A DNA stretch of 64,000 nt from positions 19,074,674 through 19,138,673 of the forward strand of contig OZ038322.1 in assembly GCA_964035795.1 (NCBI GenBank), in the 5' to 3' direction. The notes beneath the pieces are model-generated. The model ran no database searches and had not been told where the DNA came from. It worked only from the letters and a program-made list of their open reading frames with translations. How positions within the stretch are numbered: the stretch's first letter is position 1; each line of letters starts with the position of its first letter. This DNA comes from Pterobdella sp. o SKG-2022 (lineage: Eukaryota; Annelida; Clitellata; Hirudinida; Piscicolidae). The position numbers and the translations under genes were made by a program. Of this stretch, positions 38,201 to 49,905 are shown piece after piece.

Positions 38201-39657
38201 TTTATATAACTAATGTCATTGGGGTTTTTGTACTGAGAGCTTGCATTCACAAATGAATTATTCAAGATACACTTGCAAATGTGGTATCATTTCGTCTGTA
38301 CATCAAAATTTAGAACTACTTACTATTTTAGTACAAAAATTTGTTGAAGTGATGGTATATTATTTTATAGAAGGAAGAACATGAGATTAATCACTTGAAT
38401 TAAGTTTTACTTTAAACTATAATAACTCTATTTAAACGACTTTTGTTCAATTTAAATTTTCGTTAAACCAATTGAAAACCTCAAGTGATTACTTGTTTTT
38501 GCTACTTTTAATACTTCAATTATTTTGTTTTCATGCCCTCATATTTAAATATCCTATGCTACCTCAATATCTCGATATTAAAATTTCAATAGAGTTACGC
38601 TTAATTTGATCGAAATATTAAGAATACTGCATAATTTTGACAATATTGATTTTATTACTCACTTCATCTGAAAATATATCAAAACTAAAGGTCAATCTTT
38701 CAAATTCGGCGGATCGTGTTAAAACTATAGCAAGCTAAAAACTCTATCTTGCAAAAATGTTATGTTTCGGACAATTTCCCAGTTAGCGTAGATTAAAAAA
38801 AATAGTTATTATTTTAAAAATAATCTTATTGCATTCACGAAATTGCTCGTTTTAATAATTTTTTACTTCACTTGATAATGTGAGTTAGACTTACGGAAAG
38901 CTTTGTGTTCAGTTCTTTGGTGTTTCAATATTTCAACATTATAACACTTTGATGATTATTTTATATATTTTTCTGTTACCGTAACTGCTTTCATTTGAGC
39001 TTAGAAAACTTTGTTCGCAACCTTTATCAGTAAATAAAGTGTAGACTTTTATCATTATGCAGTTTTGCAATGTTATTATAGTGGGATTTAAACAAATTTA
39101 AGGTTTAGAAATAAAATTTATTAAAAAAAATAACTCACCAAAAAATTAGTTTTATAATTGTAGTAAAAGGTTTGAAAAGCAATTGAAGTGTGAAAGAAAG
39201 ATAATCTTATATGTAAATAAGAATCATGTCATAAAAAACTATACAATAAAGTACAGTTAAAAAAAACCAAGCTTCAAAATGATTGTTGAATCTAATTATG
39301 TGCTTGGAGTTTAATTAGTTTAAAGATCATAGTGTTGAAAAATTTCAATCGAGGTGAAAACCAAAAAATTTATTTTCTATTTTTATTAAAAACCCAGTAT
39401 ATTGTCTACTCAATTTTCCATTTTTAATCCAATTTTGGTTTATTAAACTTGGTTTTTCAGAGGAAAAAAAAAATTTTTTTGATTAAATTGAAAATATTTA
39501 ATGAAAATTAATGAACTTATATATATTTACCTATGAAAACAATTGATGAAAAGTGGAAAGAATGAGGAACTTTGAACCCCAATGCAAGAGCAAAAAAATT
39601 CAAAATGTGCCACTTGCTGTACCTGCCTAGATGACACAGGGCATCGTCAACTTCCAT
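35290..39657 (-). pseudogene. SLC22-like organic ion transporter, interrupted
   Basis: Identifiable exons: 39531-39657, 37779-37904, 37470-37666, 37335 to about 36954, 36216-36278, 35504-35624 and 35290-35362. The N-terminus is MEVDDALCHLGRYSKW plus TM1. Then come FGRRLMCLYGLL with FAISRFLIGLLCG (the loop 2-3 and TM4 signature), HELFPAYRRTFGG, the SLC22 post-TM6 motif KGRIEHAEDTLRIAAKMNGV, and SKLFPTTIR followed by GIASMFGRMATF. The family moves organic ions across the plasma membrane. The extracellular loop/TM2 exon and the C-terminus were not found. An in-frame TAG (35533-35535) replaces the expected Tyr just before VSKLFPTTIR, and the join 36216 to 35624 is out of phase. Likely a pseudogene or affected by assembly error. 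Confidence 0.6.
38866..38915 (-). repeat. Half copy of hairpin MITE family
   Basis: Reverse complement carries AGCTTTCCGTAAGTCTAACT and ACATTATCAAGTGAAGT, matching one arm of the 23289-23443 hairpin. Confidence 0.45.
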
Positions 39658-40801
39658 CACTGTAAATGATTCTTGAAGTTATCCTTCTTTCTCTGAAAGC
39701 AATGTTGATACCTTGTTTATTCGTTGATAAAATTTCAAGTGAAACTTTTGCAATATTACTGTACATATGTGCCTAAAACTTTTCATGTTATTACATCTTT
39801 TATGATACTTCGTCTTATTTTAAAATTTTATCATCAACTTGTTATGGTAGCGGAGACATTAATAAGATGAGTTCATAAATTTATTCTTGAGTTAATATTT
39901 ATCGAAAAAATTCAACACTAAGTTATAATGCATTCTTAAATGTGTGTAAGCTTCTAATGATTTTCACTTTAGTTGATATTAGTTGCTTAAAACTACGTTG
40001 GGTGTTTGATGAGGGTCGCTCAGATATTTATCAATATGAATTTTTGAAATAATTTTTTAACATTTAATTGTATCAAAGATTTTGTTGAAACGTTAATTTG
40101 AAGTTATTAAAAAGTTGAAACACTCAAACGTACAATACATGTTTTTAGTGTTGTCGAATTAAAAAGCCAGCTTTTAAAAGGCATATAGAAAGAACGAAAT
40201 GAATTCAATTTAATTTCAAGAAAAGATAAATTAAAATTGAAATGAAAAAAATTTTAAAAAACTAGATCAAATGCTTGAAAAAATAACGTTCACCGAAAAA
40301 TCAAAAACATTAAATAGATCTAAATATTTTACCAGTAAAACTTTAAATTATGAGGATTATAAGAACACGTAGAATAATTCATTAGCTAATAAATTATGAC
40401 AAAGTTTTACTTGTTGAAAATTTTAGCTAAATAAAAATTTTTCCTTAATGTGCTTATAAGTTTGAATTTTTTTGAAAAAATTTGAAGTTTTACTGCTGAA
40501 ATTCAAATTTACAAAAAAACATACGGCGTCTTAAAAAAAAAGATCTAGATATTCACAACTTAAAAATATTGGGAAATAGAAAATGAATGAACTAATGAAA
40601 AAATTGTCTTAATATTTAAATAGAAGGTTTGTTGCAGCAAAATTTATTCAAATGGAGAAAAAATTTATGAGAAAAAAAGTTTAAGAAAAATTCCAAAAAA
40701 AAATTCAGTTCTACTTGGAATTAAAAAATAACTTTTTGACTCGAAGAAATAAAGGAAGGACCAGCCATCGTTGAACTATCGTTGAACCACAGGTACCAGT
40801 C
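39658..40801. other. Intergenic stretch
   Basis: AT-rich. A short ACATACGGCGTCTTAAAA near 40520 resembles the tail of the fold-back element at 52912. No exon seen. Confidence 0.4.
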
Positions 40802-41997
40802 TCAATCGATTTCCACCATTGTAGCTTCAGTTGAAGTTTGGATGGCAGAAGTTGGTGGAAGTGTAGGTTTTGGTTTTGGAGTTTTGGTTAGAAAAGGGGC
40901 TTCAAGTCCTAAAATTTGTATATGATACTTTGATTTTTCAAACAAACTTTTACAGAAGGATTTTTTTATAGATATTTCAATGTTTTAATGTGGGCATATA
41001 AAGTTAGAAAAAACTTCTTACCGTATAATCGTTGAACATATTCAATGTCATCTTTAGAAAGGGAAAAATTTTTTTGATATGTGTAATGACCAAACATTAT
41101 GGCTTTTGGGTTGTTTATATGATGAATTCCTAATGCGTGATCTATTTCATGAGTGGCTATTTGACGCAAACTATGGTCTCCACGACCTAATAAAAATCAA
41201 TGATAATATTGAGTAATTCATAAAAAACACTTAGAAGTAAAAAAGAAAAACCTATGGGCACCCAGTTTCGGTCATCATTGAAATGGATCGTGCCTTTTGG
41301 ACCGTTTGTGTGCGCATGATCGCCTGGTTTAAAGTTTTCAAAAGTTTATAAATTGAACAAAATAATTTTCTGTAAAAAGTTTTCAAACCAAAAATTCTCA
41401 TCAAAATAAAATAAAAAAAAATCAAAACTGAAATGCGTTGAAAAGCTTTGAACAATGAGAGTGAATTAAGATCCAACCTAGGTAAAAAGACCCGTTGTCT
41501 CTATGGTCTCCTTTGTAGAAGTCATTCTTTAAATCGGCTTTTTGGTTTGTTCCCACTTGGTAAAATTTCACATTTGCCACATCACTCCAGTCATTGAATG
41601 AAACTTCGAATACTTTGTCAACTCCTTCTTTTCCTCCAAGTTCATTCATCCTGGTTGGGTAGCTTCTGATTTTTTACGTGAAAAAGTGCTTGTTTCTTCT
41701 TTCTGTGAAATGAAAAAAATTGTTTATTGAATTGAAAATAACTTTTGTATTAAAGTTTTAAAAGTATTTCACACATACTAGAGCTAAGTTCCATATGTTT
41801 GATGCTTTTGTTGACCTTTCTTGAAAGTGACTCTATTCTTTCATAGGTAATGCTTTCCTTTCCATCAAGCACAACAAACTTCGGTGAACCTTTTGTTTTT
41901 TCTTCCAATCTTCTTGAAAGCTGAGATGCCAATTTGAACCTGAAGGAAGACAGCTGCTGACCGAACAAAACAGAAAAAGAATTACGACTAATTTCAT
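40802..41997 (-). pseudogene. Small matrixin (matrix metalloproteinase-like), two frame breaks
   Basis: Exons: 41779-41997, 41478-41702, 41252-41323, 41022-41186 and 40802-40908. The zinc site HEIDHALGIHH and Met-turn AIMFG identify a matrixin. Structural-zinc ligands are visible in GDHRD, HAH and IHFN. The signal peptide MKLVVILFLFCSVSSC is in a different frame from the following FRFKLASQL...ITYERIESL segment, with no room for an intron. A second shift is needed in exon 2 between KKSEATQPG and MNELGGKEG. Exons 2-5 otherwise join perfectly. There is no cysteine-switch propeptide and no hemopexin domain: it ends in a Pro/Thr-rich tail. The active site is intact, so sequencing indels in T-rich runs are as likely as true decay. 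Expected to be secreted. Confidence 0.68.
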
Positions 41998-42078
41998 GAC
42001 AGAAACAAAAAAAAATTTTATAAAACTTTCAAGCTCGAAAAGGTTCAAAAGCTTTTTTATAAACCTATAAAATTTTGT

Positions 42079-42088
42079 CTTTATATAG
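42079..42088 (-). promoter_or_regulatory. TATA box upstream of matrixin
   Basis: CTATATAAAG on the minus strand, about 80 bases before the start codon at 41997. Confidence 0.4.
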
Positions 42089-42689
42089 AGTTAAAGTTGT
42101 GACAAAGACTTATTTTCTATTGTATTTTGCTCAATGAGTAATGGTGAAAAATAAGATGATCAAAATGAATGGTGTAAAGACGCCTGAATTGATTATATTA
42201 ACATGTCATTTGTAATAATACTTAGTCAACAAGGTTTGAAATACTTCTAGATAAAAGGGACTTTCATATAACAAATGTAAGATGTTTAATCTATGCATAA
42301 ACCATTAACTATGTTTCCATTCAAGAAAACTTTTCTCGAAATCAATTTAATGCTTTTGTAAGGTTGTAGCAGTAGGTTGATATTTTGTTGTTTAACTTGC
42401 TATTTAATGTCTTTATAGAACAATTAAAAAAATTTTTTTTCCTTCTATTCCTAGTTATAACCTTTTACGTAGTACTTTTTAATCTTCTAATATATTTAAT
42501 TTTTCAAAAATACTGTAAAAATAAAAAAAATCTTACTGTTTGTTTAAATTGGAAATATTTTCAAGACTCTTACTCTTTTTTTTTGATGTTATTTCCCTGT
42601 TTAGTACGTATGAACTGAATTTCATTCTATTTTTTCTTGCTTTAAGTTATGAAAACTATGTATTTAATCTTTTTTTATGCAAATAAGTT

Positions 42690-43200
42690 GTATTTTATGA
42701 ATCATTTCTATTGTTTTTTTTTGCACGTGTTCAAGGACTTTTGATTGATCTATTTGATTTGCGTTCCATACTGTGTCGCCATACTCTGAAATGAGTCTAA
42801 ATGAGGCTTAAATAATCGTAAATACTATATCTAATCTATGAAGAAAAAAGGTCTTTTTTAATCTCATTCATTCTAATTACTTCGATAATACTATTTGATA
42901 GATGTGTGCCGATAAAAACTTTCTTGTCAGACCTTACACCTGAGTCTTTCTTCTTTACACTTCTGTTTTTTTGTGGGCTTGGTTGCCTTATTTACAGTTT
43001 GGTGCCTCAATGTATGAGCTTCAAAAATTTGATTATTTTATCAAAATTTCAGCATCTTTCTGTATTTTTTGATAATGTTATGGAGAATCGTAAGTTTTTG
43101 TGTTATCTGCAGAAATTTTACACCTTTGTAAGCTATTCTGTTCATATAAATAAAAAAGATTTTGTTAAAAAAAGAGTATTGATTCTAATCTTGAATCATA
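42690..43200 (-). mobile_element. Degraded LINE fragment (reverse transcriptase 3' part)
   Basis: In shifting minus-strand frames it reads ISADNTKTY (from ADDTK.Y), then SGVRSDKKVFIGTHLSNSI and LISEYGDTVWNANQ with VLEHVQKK. This is the order seen in CR1/jockey-like reverse transcriptases after the catalytic site. Multiple stops show it is ancient. Confidence 0.55.
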
Positions 43201-43214
43201 ATACATCTGAAACA

Positions 43215-43300
43215 GGTGCTAATTGTGGCCTTTATAGGATTGGTTCCAGCAACTTAAAATAATTAATCTACTGCTCTACAAGCTGAGCTATACGGGCCGA
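43215..43300 (-). repeat. tRNA-derived SINE head, copy 2
   Basis: On the minus strand it begins TCGGCCCGTATAGCTCAGC, with A-box TAGCTCAGCTTGTAGAGCA and a decayed B-box GGAACCAATCC. It matches copy 1 at 5068-5140 over the first half. It abuts the degraded LINE fragment. Confidence 0.55.
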
Positions 43301-43707
43301 AAAAAAATACTGTTGCCAAAAAAATCGCTGGCAGCAAGCAAGTCTACCTTCAGTATCGATTGTTTTGTGTGATGAAATCCATATAACTAATTATAAAAAA
43401 AGATATCTTTGTTTTAACTCAAATTTTTTTCATAAGACAGATAAAAATTGTTTGTTTAAAGAACTTTTGAATAGTTGCATTATTTTCATAATTCAGGAAA
43501 CCATTGAAAATTATTGAATTTTTATGTTTCCAACGACCCAAATTAAAAAAAAATATTTATTATTTTTATTATTTAAATTAAAGAAACAAATTCAAAGCTT
43601 TACTTTTAGTGCTTTTTAAATATAAGTATGGCGACTTTATAAAAATTAGGCGCATAATTCACTTTTCATTTTTAGTTTTAGACGTTATTTAAAATTTCAG
43701 TTTGAGA

Positions 43708-46700
43708 ATGTTTGTTGCAATAGAAATAAATTCAGTTTCGTTCTTAACAGCTGCAGCAATTGGTCTCATAGTCTATTTACTAAATATACATAGTCGTCCT
43801 AGTCAACCAAAATTAAACTTTTTGAACACAGATTTGAATTTAAAAATTTTAAACAAATGTGAAATTTTTTTTCAAAAGTTAGTGTAGAGTTCGAATGCCT
43901 TACTTACACAATATTATATCATAAAACTTCTTAACATTTGAAACTACCAACTGTATTATAGTTTATTTATACAATAAAGTTGTTTTAAAATCATTCGAAA
44001 TTATTTTAAAATAAAAATATATTTCCATCAAAATTAATAACTCCCACATCACACAGATACATTCCAACACTTTTATGGGGAAAGAATGGACATATACAGA
44101 CATTCTTGTATGGTAAAATGGGAAGGGTAAATGTTCCACACACAAAAGGGGTGAGGGATTCAGTTCTGATGCATGATGGTGCTACTTTAACTTTTGATGT
44201 TTTCCAGCCTTTAACGCCAGATGGTTAGTATTTCAATCGTTCATACTCACTCATTTCAAATTGTTTTTGTTAATCAGTTCACTTTTTATAATTTAAAAAT
44301 AGAGGTGTTTCAAATTTAACTCAGTTTTAAAAAAAAACTGAATAGGTTTTTTTATTTATTAAAGAAGACAATGTTACCAATATTGTGTGTGCTACTCAAC
44401 TATGTCATTATGTAATTTATAATCACACACATTATTATCCTAATTTGAACTTTTCGAAAATGATTATCTATTTACTGTTTTAATTTTCAGGTTTCTAACT
44501 TTTTAATATTTTTGTTAATCCTTTCCAACTACACATAATGAGCCAAATGAACAAAATTTTTTGTTATGTATTGAATATAGGAGTAACAAATATTCAACAT
44601 AAAAATACTTCATGAAGTAGATATATATAACAAAGTTTTAAAATGTTTATTATGTTGAATATGTCTGTTAGGCCTGAAAACCATGACAAACAAAACAAAA
44701 ATTTATAATTGTACAGCTTTTCAAGTTTCGAATAGTTGTTCAAAATTTATTTTCACAGATTTAGTAGGATATTCTCATTTTATTTCTTGTCAAATGTTTT
44801 TAGTGACAATTTGATTATATTTTTAAAATTTTTCAGGTTGTTTCAGTATAAAATTTTTTTAGCTTTTACTTCTATTTAAACAAAATTTTCAATTTTTTTG
44901 TACAAACTATATTAAATAAGGATAATGTTAATCACATCAGATTATACTGCTGTATATGCTTCTGTAATTGGGGTTGACAGCAGTTGGTCTAAATTATTCA
45001 TACTACTCATAACGCAATTTTTAAAATAAACCCATTCATTTGACGAAATATAAAAAAAATATAATTAATTACTTTGAAAACTTTTTAAAAATTTGTTTCA
45101 AGTTTATTGATGATAAAATTCTTAAAGACTAACTAAATATGATTCATTTTTTTGATAAGTTTTTTTTAAAAGTTCTTTTGTGTTCTTCATAATTCTCAAT
45201 TTTTAGCATATCCTGTACTGACTTGCACAAGCATTTAAACTTTACTTTTCAATTAATAGTATAAAATAATAGAGCTTAGAAGATTAGCTTGTTAAAAATG
45301 TTCATTATTACTTATAATAGTAAGAACTAGTTAGATATTGTTAATCATATTAGCTCCACTGATTTGCATGTCCCATTAACTGAGATTGACAGCAGTCGGC
45401 CTAGATTATTAATTCTAGCTTATAACGTGATTTATAAGATAAGCTATTTATTTGAAACAAATTTTATTGATTTCCAGCCCAAGTTAACGTCCGACATGAA
45501 AATATTGAACCGTTTCTACCCTTGAGTAGTTTGTCTTGCTTTGTCAATAAATGTATTCGCCGAGCCAAATGACAAAGATTACAGTTTGTCAATATCTGTT
45601 GCGTGAGCCTACTGTTATTGAGGTTATAACGGAAAAACAGCTTCAAATTGCAGGCGCTAAGTTTGGTGTAGTTTAGCGTCAGATGTCCAGCACAAATTAT
45701 TGAGAAACAGATAAGTTATACAGTTGATGAAATTTTTCTCACTCCTACGTATTTATCTTCTGAATTTTTTAAAAACATATTTTTGTATTCGATAGATTAC
45801 TTGGTTTTATATTACAATTGCACATATGAAACACCTATCTAAGGCAACCTCATTTCATGTTATATGCAGAAAAGAAGTGTGTGCTGATGGTATGTCCAGG
45901 CATTGCCAACAGTAGCGAAAGTCTCTACATCAAAACTCTCATTGATTATGCTCAAAAATCCGGATTCTGGTCTGTTAACAAAGCCTTATTACTCAAACCT
46001 ATTCTCACTTTTAATTTAAGTCTAAAACAGCTGTTAAATAGTTAATTTATTAGATAATTATTACTATTTCATTTTCAAGCTATATATAATATAAATATCA
46101 AATAGAATAGCACAATATCAATGGTATTTGTAATGTTACCCAGGCTAGCAGTGCTCAACCACCTCGGAGCAGTGTCTGATGTCCAACTCACTTCTCCCAG
46201 AATATATACTTATGGTGAATTTACTCATTATGAACCATTACGTGTTTAGACTTGATTTTTCATGGGTAACGCATTTTTTTCTCATTGCTGAAGTACATCA
46301 ATCAACGGAAAAAAATGGCGTTTTATTAATGGTTTTTTGTTCTAACTTTGACGTAATATCAACATAGTTTCTTGGAGATATTCTATTTTTGGTAGTTTTC
46401 CAAGTTTGCTAATGTTTTTATGTAGCGGAAAGCTTTGTTATAATTACGTTTAATATTTATTGTTCCATTCTTGTTTATTTATATTATGGTATAATATTTC
46501 TCATAGAAGTATAAGTTTGCATTTTAGTATTCATTTAAAAATAAATTGTTCATTTAAGTTGTTCAATGTTTCGTAATCTTGTTGATGTTTTTAGATCAAA
46601 AATTTGGAACACTTTCTGTTGAGTGTCATTATAAAGCGATAATTAAATTATACTTCAATAAGAAAAAAGTCTAACGTTATTTTTATAAACAATTCAAATA

Positions 46701-48232
46701 CATATTTTGTTTTACTCACTATCTTGATACTTTATTCAAAACTCGTTAAATCAATATCAAAATTAACATCACTACATATAATTAAAAAACAACAAAACTT
46801 CAAACACAGGCGACACGGCAGAGTTCGAAGCGATGGTTGAGAAGATGTCCCAAAAGCTGCCCCAACACCGCTTCATTGCGGTGGGCTTCAGTATGGGGGC
46901 GAACATTGTGGTCAAGTATTTGGGAGAAAAGCCTGAGAGACAACTCAGGTTCCAGGGAGCCATCTCATTCTGCCAAGGATACGATATTCTCAAGTTACTA
47001 ATATTTACGTTTTTCTGTGGGCTCTTGACTTGAGTGAAGTTTGTTTTGATGTTTTTCATGTGTTTTGCTAAATGTTTTTGGATTAAAGTTTTATCAGAAA
47101 TTTCAATGATGGCTTTGATTCTCACTTTTAGTTGTTGCATGTTAATTTACATTGTCTCATAGCTTAAACCGATATAATTATTTCATTAAATGCCATAAAT
47201 GATTAGGTTGTGTCCTTTAATGAAACAATGGAGCAACATGCGAATGATCTACACCATGGCAATGACCAGGCATCAGAAGAAACTTCTTTCTAGGTGGTCT
47301 TTGTACTTTCACTGCCATTTCTGCTTTTAACATTAACTCATTCAGAGAATAATATTTGCGAGGTTTATTTAATATTCAAGAGTTTAGAAAACAAATAATT
47401 GTCTACCTGTATTCGCCATTTTAGAATCTGTAGTTCTAGGAACTTGTTTCATAATTAAAAATTGTGGTCTGATTTTGGATTATGAACCGTAATTAATTCA
47501 AAAAATTTTAGATCTGATTATTTCATAATTTCAGGTGGAAGGACGTATTATTTGTAGAGGAGGCGAAAAAGATGTTGGGTGGGTTGGAGTTTGAGGAGCT
47601 CATGAAGGCTAGCACACTGGAGCAGTTGGACGAGTTGTACAGCCATCGTAGGGCTGGCTTTGAGTCATGCCAACAGTATTACCACTGGGCATCTTCAAGC
47701 AACCACATTGATAAGGTATTTTTGAAATTTTGCGTTTTGAGAACCTATTTATTGAGGACAACTTACCCATGGTTGGGATGATGATTCTAACAAAACGAAT
47801 CGTTGTTGGAGCTGCTGATTCTTAATAAATTATATTCATTTTAGGTCCACATTCCACTTTTAATCTTGAACGCAGAAGATGACCCTATTGTGCCTATAGA
47901 AATGTGGTCCATTCCACAGAAGATTGCTAGTATGTAATAAGTAACCCATTGTAACGAATATATTAAAATAACAACATATCTTTTTATGGATTCTGAATTT
48001 CAAATACTTCCAATATCACCCAAGTGTCAAATAACTTACTTAATGTCAAGGCGAAAACGGTAATGTGATATTTGCAACGACGAAACACGGAGGGCACCTA
48101 GGATTCTTCGAGGGTGGACTCCTATATCCCAACTCTGTGACCTGGCTTGATCGGGCCATCGTTTCCTACTCTCATGCTCTTTTGCACGCCCTTGATGACA
48201 AAGGAAACACAAAGGGCGCGATAGATATTTAA
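43708..48232 (+). CDS. ABHD2: Monoacylglycerol lipase ABHD2
   Basis: Nine exons join in phase to 408 aa (human about 425): 43708-43877, 44057-44223, 45870-45969, 46144-46214, 46810-46993, 47207-47293, 47535-47715, 47845-47929 and 48051-48232. An N-terminal anchor (FLTAAAIGLIVYLL) is followed by LLWGKNGHIQTFLYGKMGRV, DGATLTFDVFQP, CPGIANSSESLYIKT, LNHLGAVSDVQLTSPR and IYTYG. The nucleophile is in GFSMGANIV, followed by CQGYD. The acid is in LNAEDDPIVP and the histidine in KHGGHLGFFEG. ABHD2 is a membrane-anchored serine hydrolase that cleaves 2-arachidonoylglycerol. The full catalytic triad is present. An acceptor-like TTTCAG directly before the start suggests an upstream non-coding exon. No defects seen. 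Confidence 0.93.
44938..45045 (+). repeat. Dispersed ~110-bp repeat, copy 2
   Basis: Contains TTATACTGCTGTATATGC, GACAGCAGTTGGTCTAAATT and the tail CCCATTCATTTGA. Same block order as 1710-1825. Confidence 0.6.
45346..45452 (+). repeat. Dispersed ~110-bp repeat, copy 3
   Basis: Contains CCATTAACTGAG, GACAGCAGTCGGCCTAGATT and the tail CTATTTATTTGA. Lies 300 bases after copy 2 in the same orientation. Confidence 0.6.
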
Positions 48233-49649
48233 AATAGAAGACATTTTTTTAAGATAATGTTTTTTTTTTTCAGTGTTATATATTATAAAATGTTTAGGGG
48301 TTAATAGATATTTATATAATTTTTTATGGTATCAATTTCCATTTTTGTTAGCATTTGTCAAATGTTTTCTAGGTGATATAAAAGCTTATATTTAAGGTAA
48401 AGACAAGAATATTTTAGTTTATCACATCCAAAAAATCATAACCAGCAAGCTAGAGGCAAGTTACAAGAGTCAATTTTTTTATGTATTTGCGGATTTTAAT
48501 ATTATAAAGTTTTATAGTCCGGTTAACTAGCTTTAAATAGAAATTTTAAATTATTCGTTTTGTTTTTCTATACTTTTTGACTGTCATTCATATCTAATTT
48601 TCGAGTACATAATCTCATATACATGAAGGTTTGTTGACAAAAATTCGCTGAGTTTTTTGTAGAGTAACTTTCATTATCGCTAGATAATTGAAGTCATTCC
48701 TAGAAAAAACATAAAATTTTCGGTAATAAACCTATGTTATAAATAAATTAAGTTATAGCCTAATTGATATCTTTAATTTCGTCCGCTTTCATCTTATTGT
48801 TTCAATAAAGTTTTTACAATTTATTGAAATATTCCATTCAATTCGTACGTATTGTTTATAGATATAATCTATTTTCATTATGTTGTGTATTTCTGCATAA
48901 ATAAGAGTTATTATTGAAATGCATCAGCAGTTGAGGGCTTCCAGATTTTATATGTTATTTTTGTTAGGTATTTATTCCACCGTATGTTTCGCCATCATTG
49001 TGACGTGTTGAGATTCTAATAGTTTAGAAATATATTTTGGGAAATTATAAGCCTAGTATAGCGAGATCTTACGAAATACAATTACAATACTTTTACAACT
49101 CATTATTTTTTAATTCACATTTTATAATTCTAAAACAAAAATTTTTAGGTTTTTTTAAATTATTCAAATTGATTATATCTAGTTCAATATTCATTTTTTA
49201 ATATTGAAACCCGGTTAAATGAAATTAATTTCACCAGTTTGAAGTCAACATTTCAACACCACTTTTACTGCTTGATTTTTCATTTCTTTATTTTCAAAAA
49301 TGTCTTGTTTTTAGACGGTCTGTGTACTACCATTATTTTTTACTACCACAGTTTTGTTGAACCAACCCTTTTAGTTTGCTACAAATTCACCACTAAGGCT
49401 TTTATTTCGATTTTCATATTGAGATCAGGTTTATTTCTATATGTTTATTTTAGAGTAAAACATACGAAAAGCTTCAGTTTTTTTTTAATTATAATATGTG
49501 ATTTTAATATTTCTATGTGATTCGGTTCTGGCCAAAACACTGAATTCAATAAATATCCTTTTTGTTATCGTTTGAATTCAATTAATTTTTTCATTACAGT
49601 GCATTGTGAAAACAATAAAAACTCAGTCAATACAATTTATTTTAAAAAA
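48233..49649. other. Intergenic stretch
   Basis: AT-rich region between ABHD2 and the minus-strand exon at 49650. It has a half MITE arm near 48647 (GTTTTTTGTAGAGTAACTTT) and the short repeat at 49047-49105. A 93-codon frame at 49239-49520 is hydrophobic AT-rich sequence with no family resemblance. Confidence 0.4.
49047..49105 (+). repeat. Short repeat shared with 10088-10142
   Basis: TATAAGCCTAGTA, then ACAATTACAA, then TTTTACAACTCA, matching the copy beside the assembly gap. Confidence 0.5.
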
Positions 49650-49905
49650 TCATTTATGTAAATTGATTTCAATTAGAATAATTATTGTAACAAAAATCAC
49701 CGTAATTAAAAACAGCCTTAAAATAGTGTTATTTTTTATATAACTCCAAGCTCCTTGATTTTTTTCATAGTATTTTACTTGGTTTTCTTCAAGGCGTAAA
49801 GTGACACTTTTTCGCTTGAGAGAAGGCTCGGAAGCTGAATAAGGGGTTTTGAGAATAGACTTTTTCATTTTCGGGTAAGAGTTTCTTCTAGCCGCCTCAT
49901 AATCA
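49650..49905 (-). CDS. Tail-anchored protein with PP1-docking motifs (last exon)
   Basis: This is a terminal exon entered by a good acceptor (TTTTAG before 49905) and open to the stop at 49650, about 84 codons. It reads DYEAARRNSYP, then KKSILKTP, KRKSVTLRLEENQ and finally a single hydrophobic helix (LRLFLITVIFVTIIILI) six residues from the end. SILK followed about 16 residues later by an RVxF-like KSVTL is the classic pair of protein phosphatase 1 docking motifs, though RVxF normally ends in Phe or Trp. With the C-terminal anchor this suggests a membrane-bound PP1 regulator. No family is recognised and upstream exons were not located (possibly 50-55 kb). Confidence 0.5.

Larger units (their letters stand above)
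44224..45869. other. 1.6-kb ABHD2 intron with two repeats
   Basis: Holds two copies of the 110-bp dispersed repeat (44938-45045 and 45346-45452). No extra exon is needed, because the flanking exons join in phase. Confidence 0.6.

Noticed and set aside
42385..42618. 77-codon hydrophobic frame
   Set aside because: Phe/Leu-rich because of T-rich DNA, with no start context or conserved pattern.
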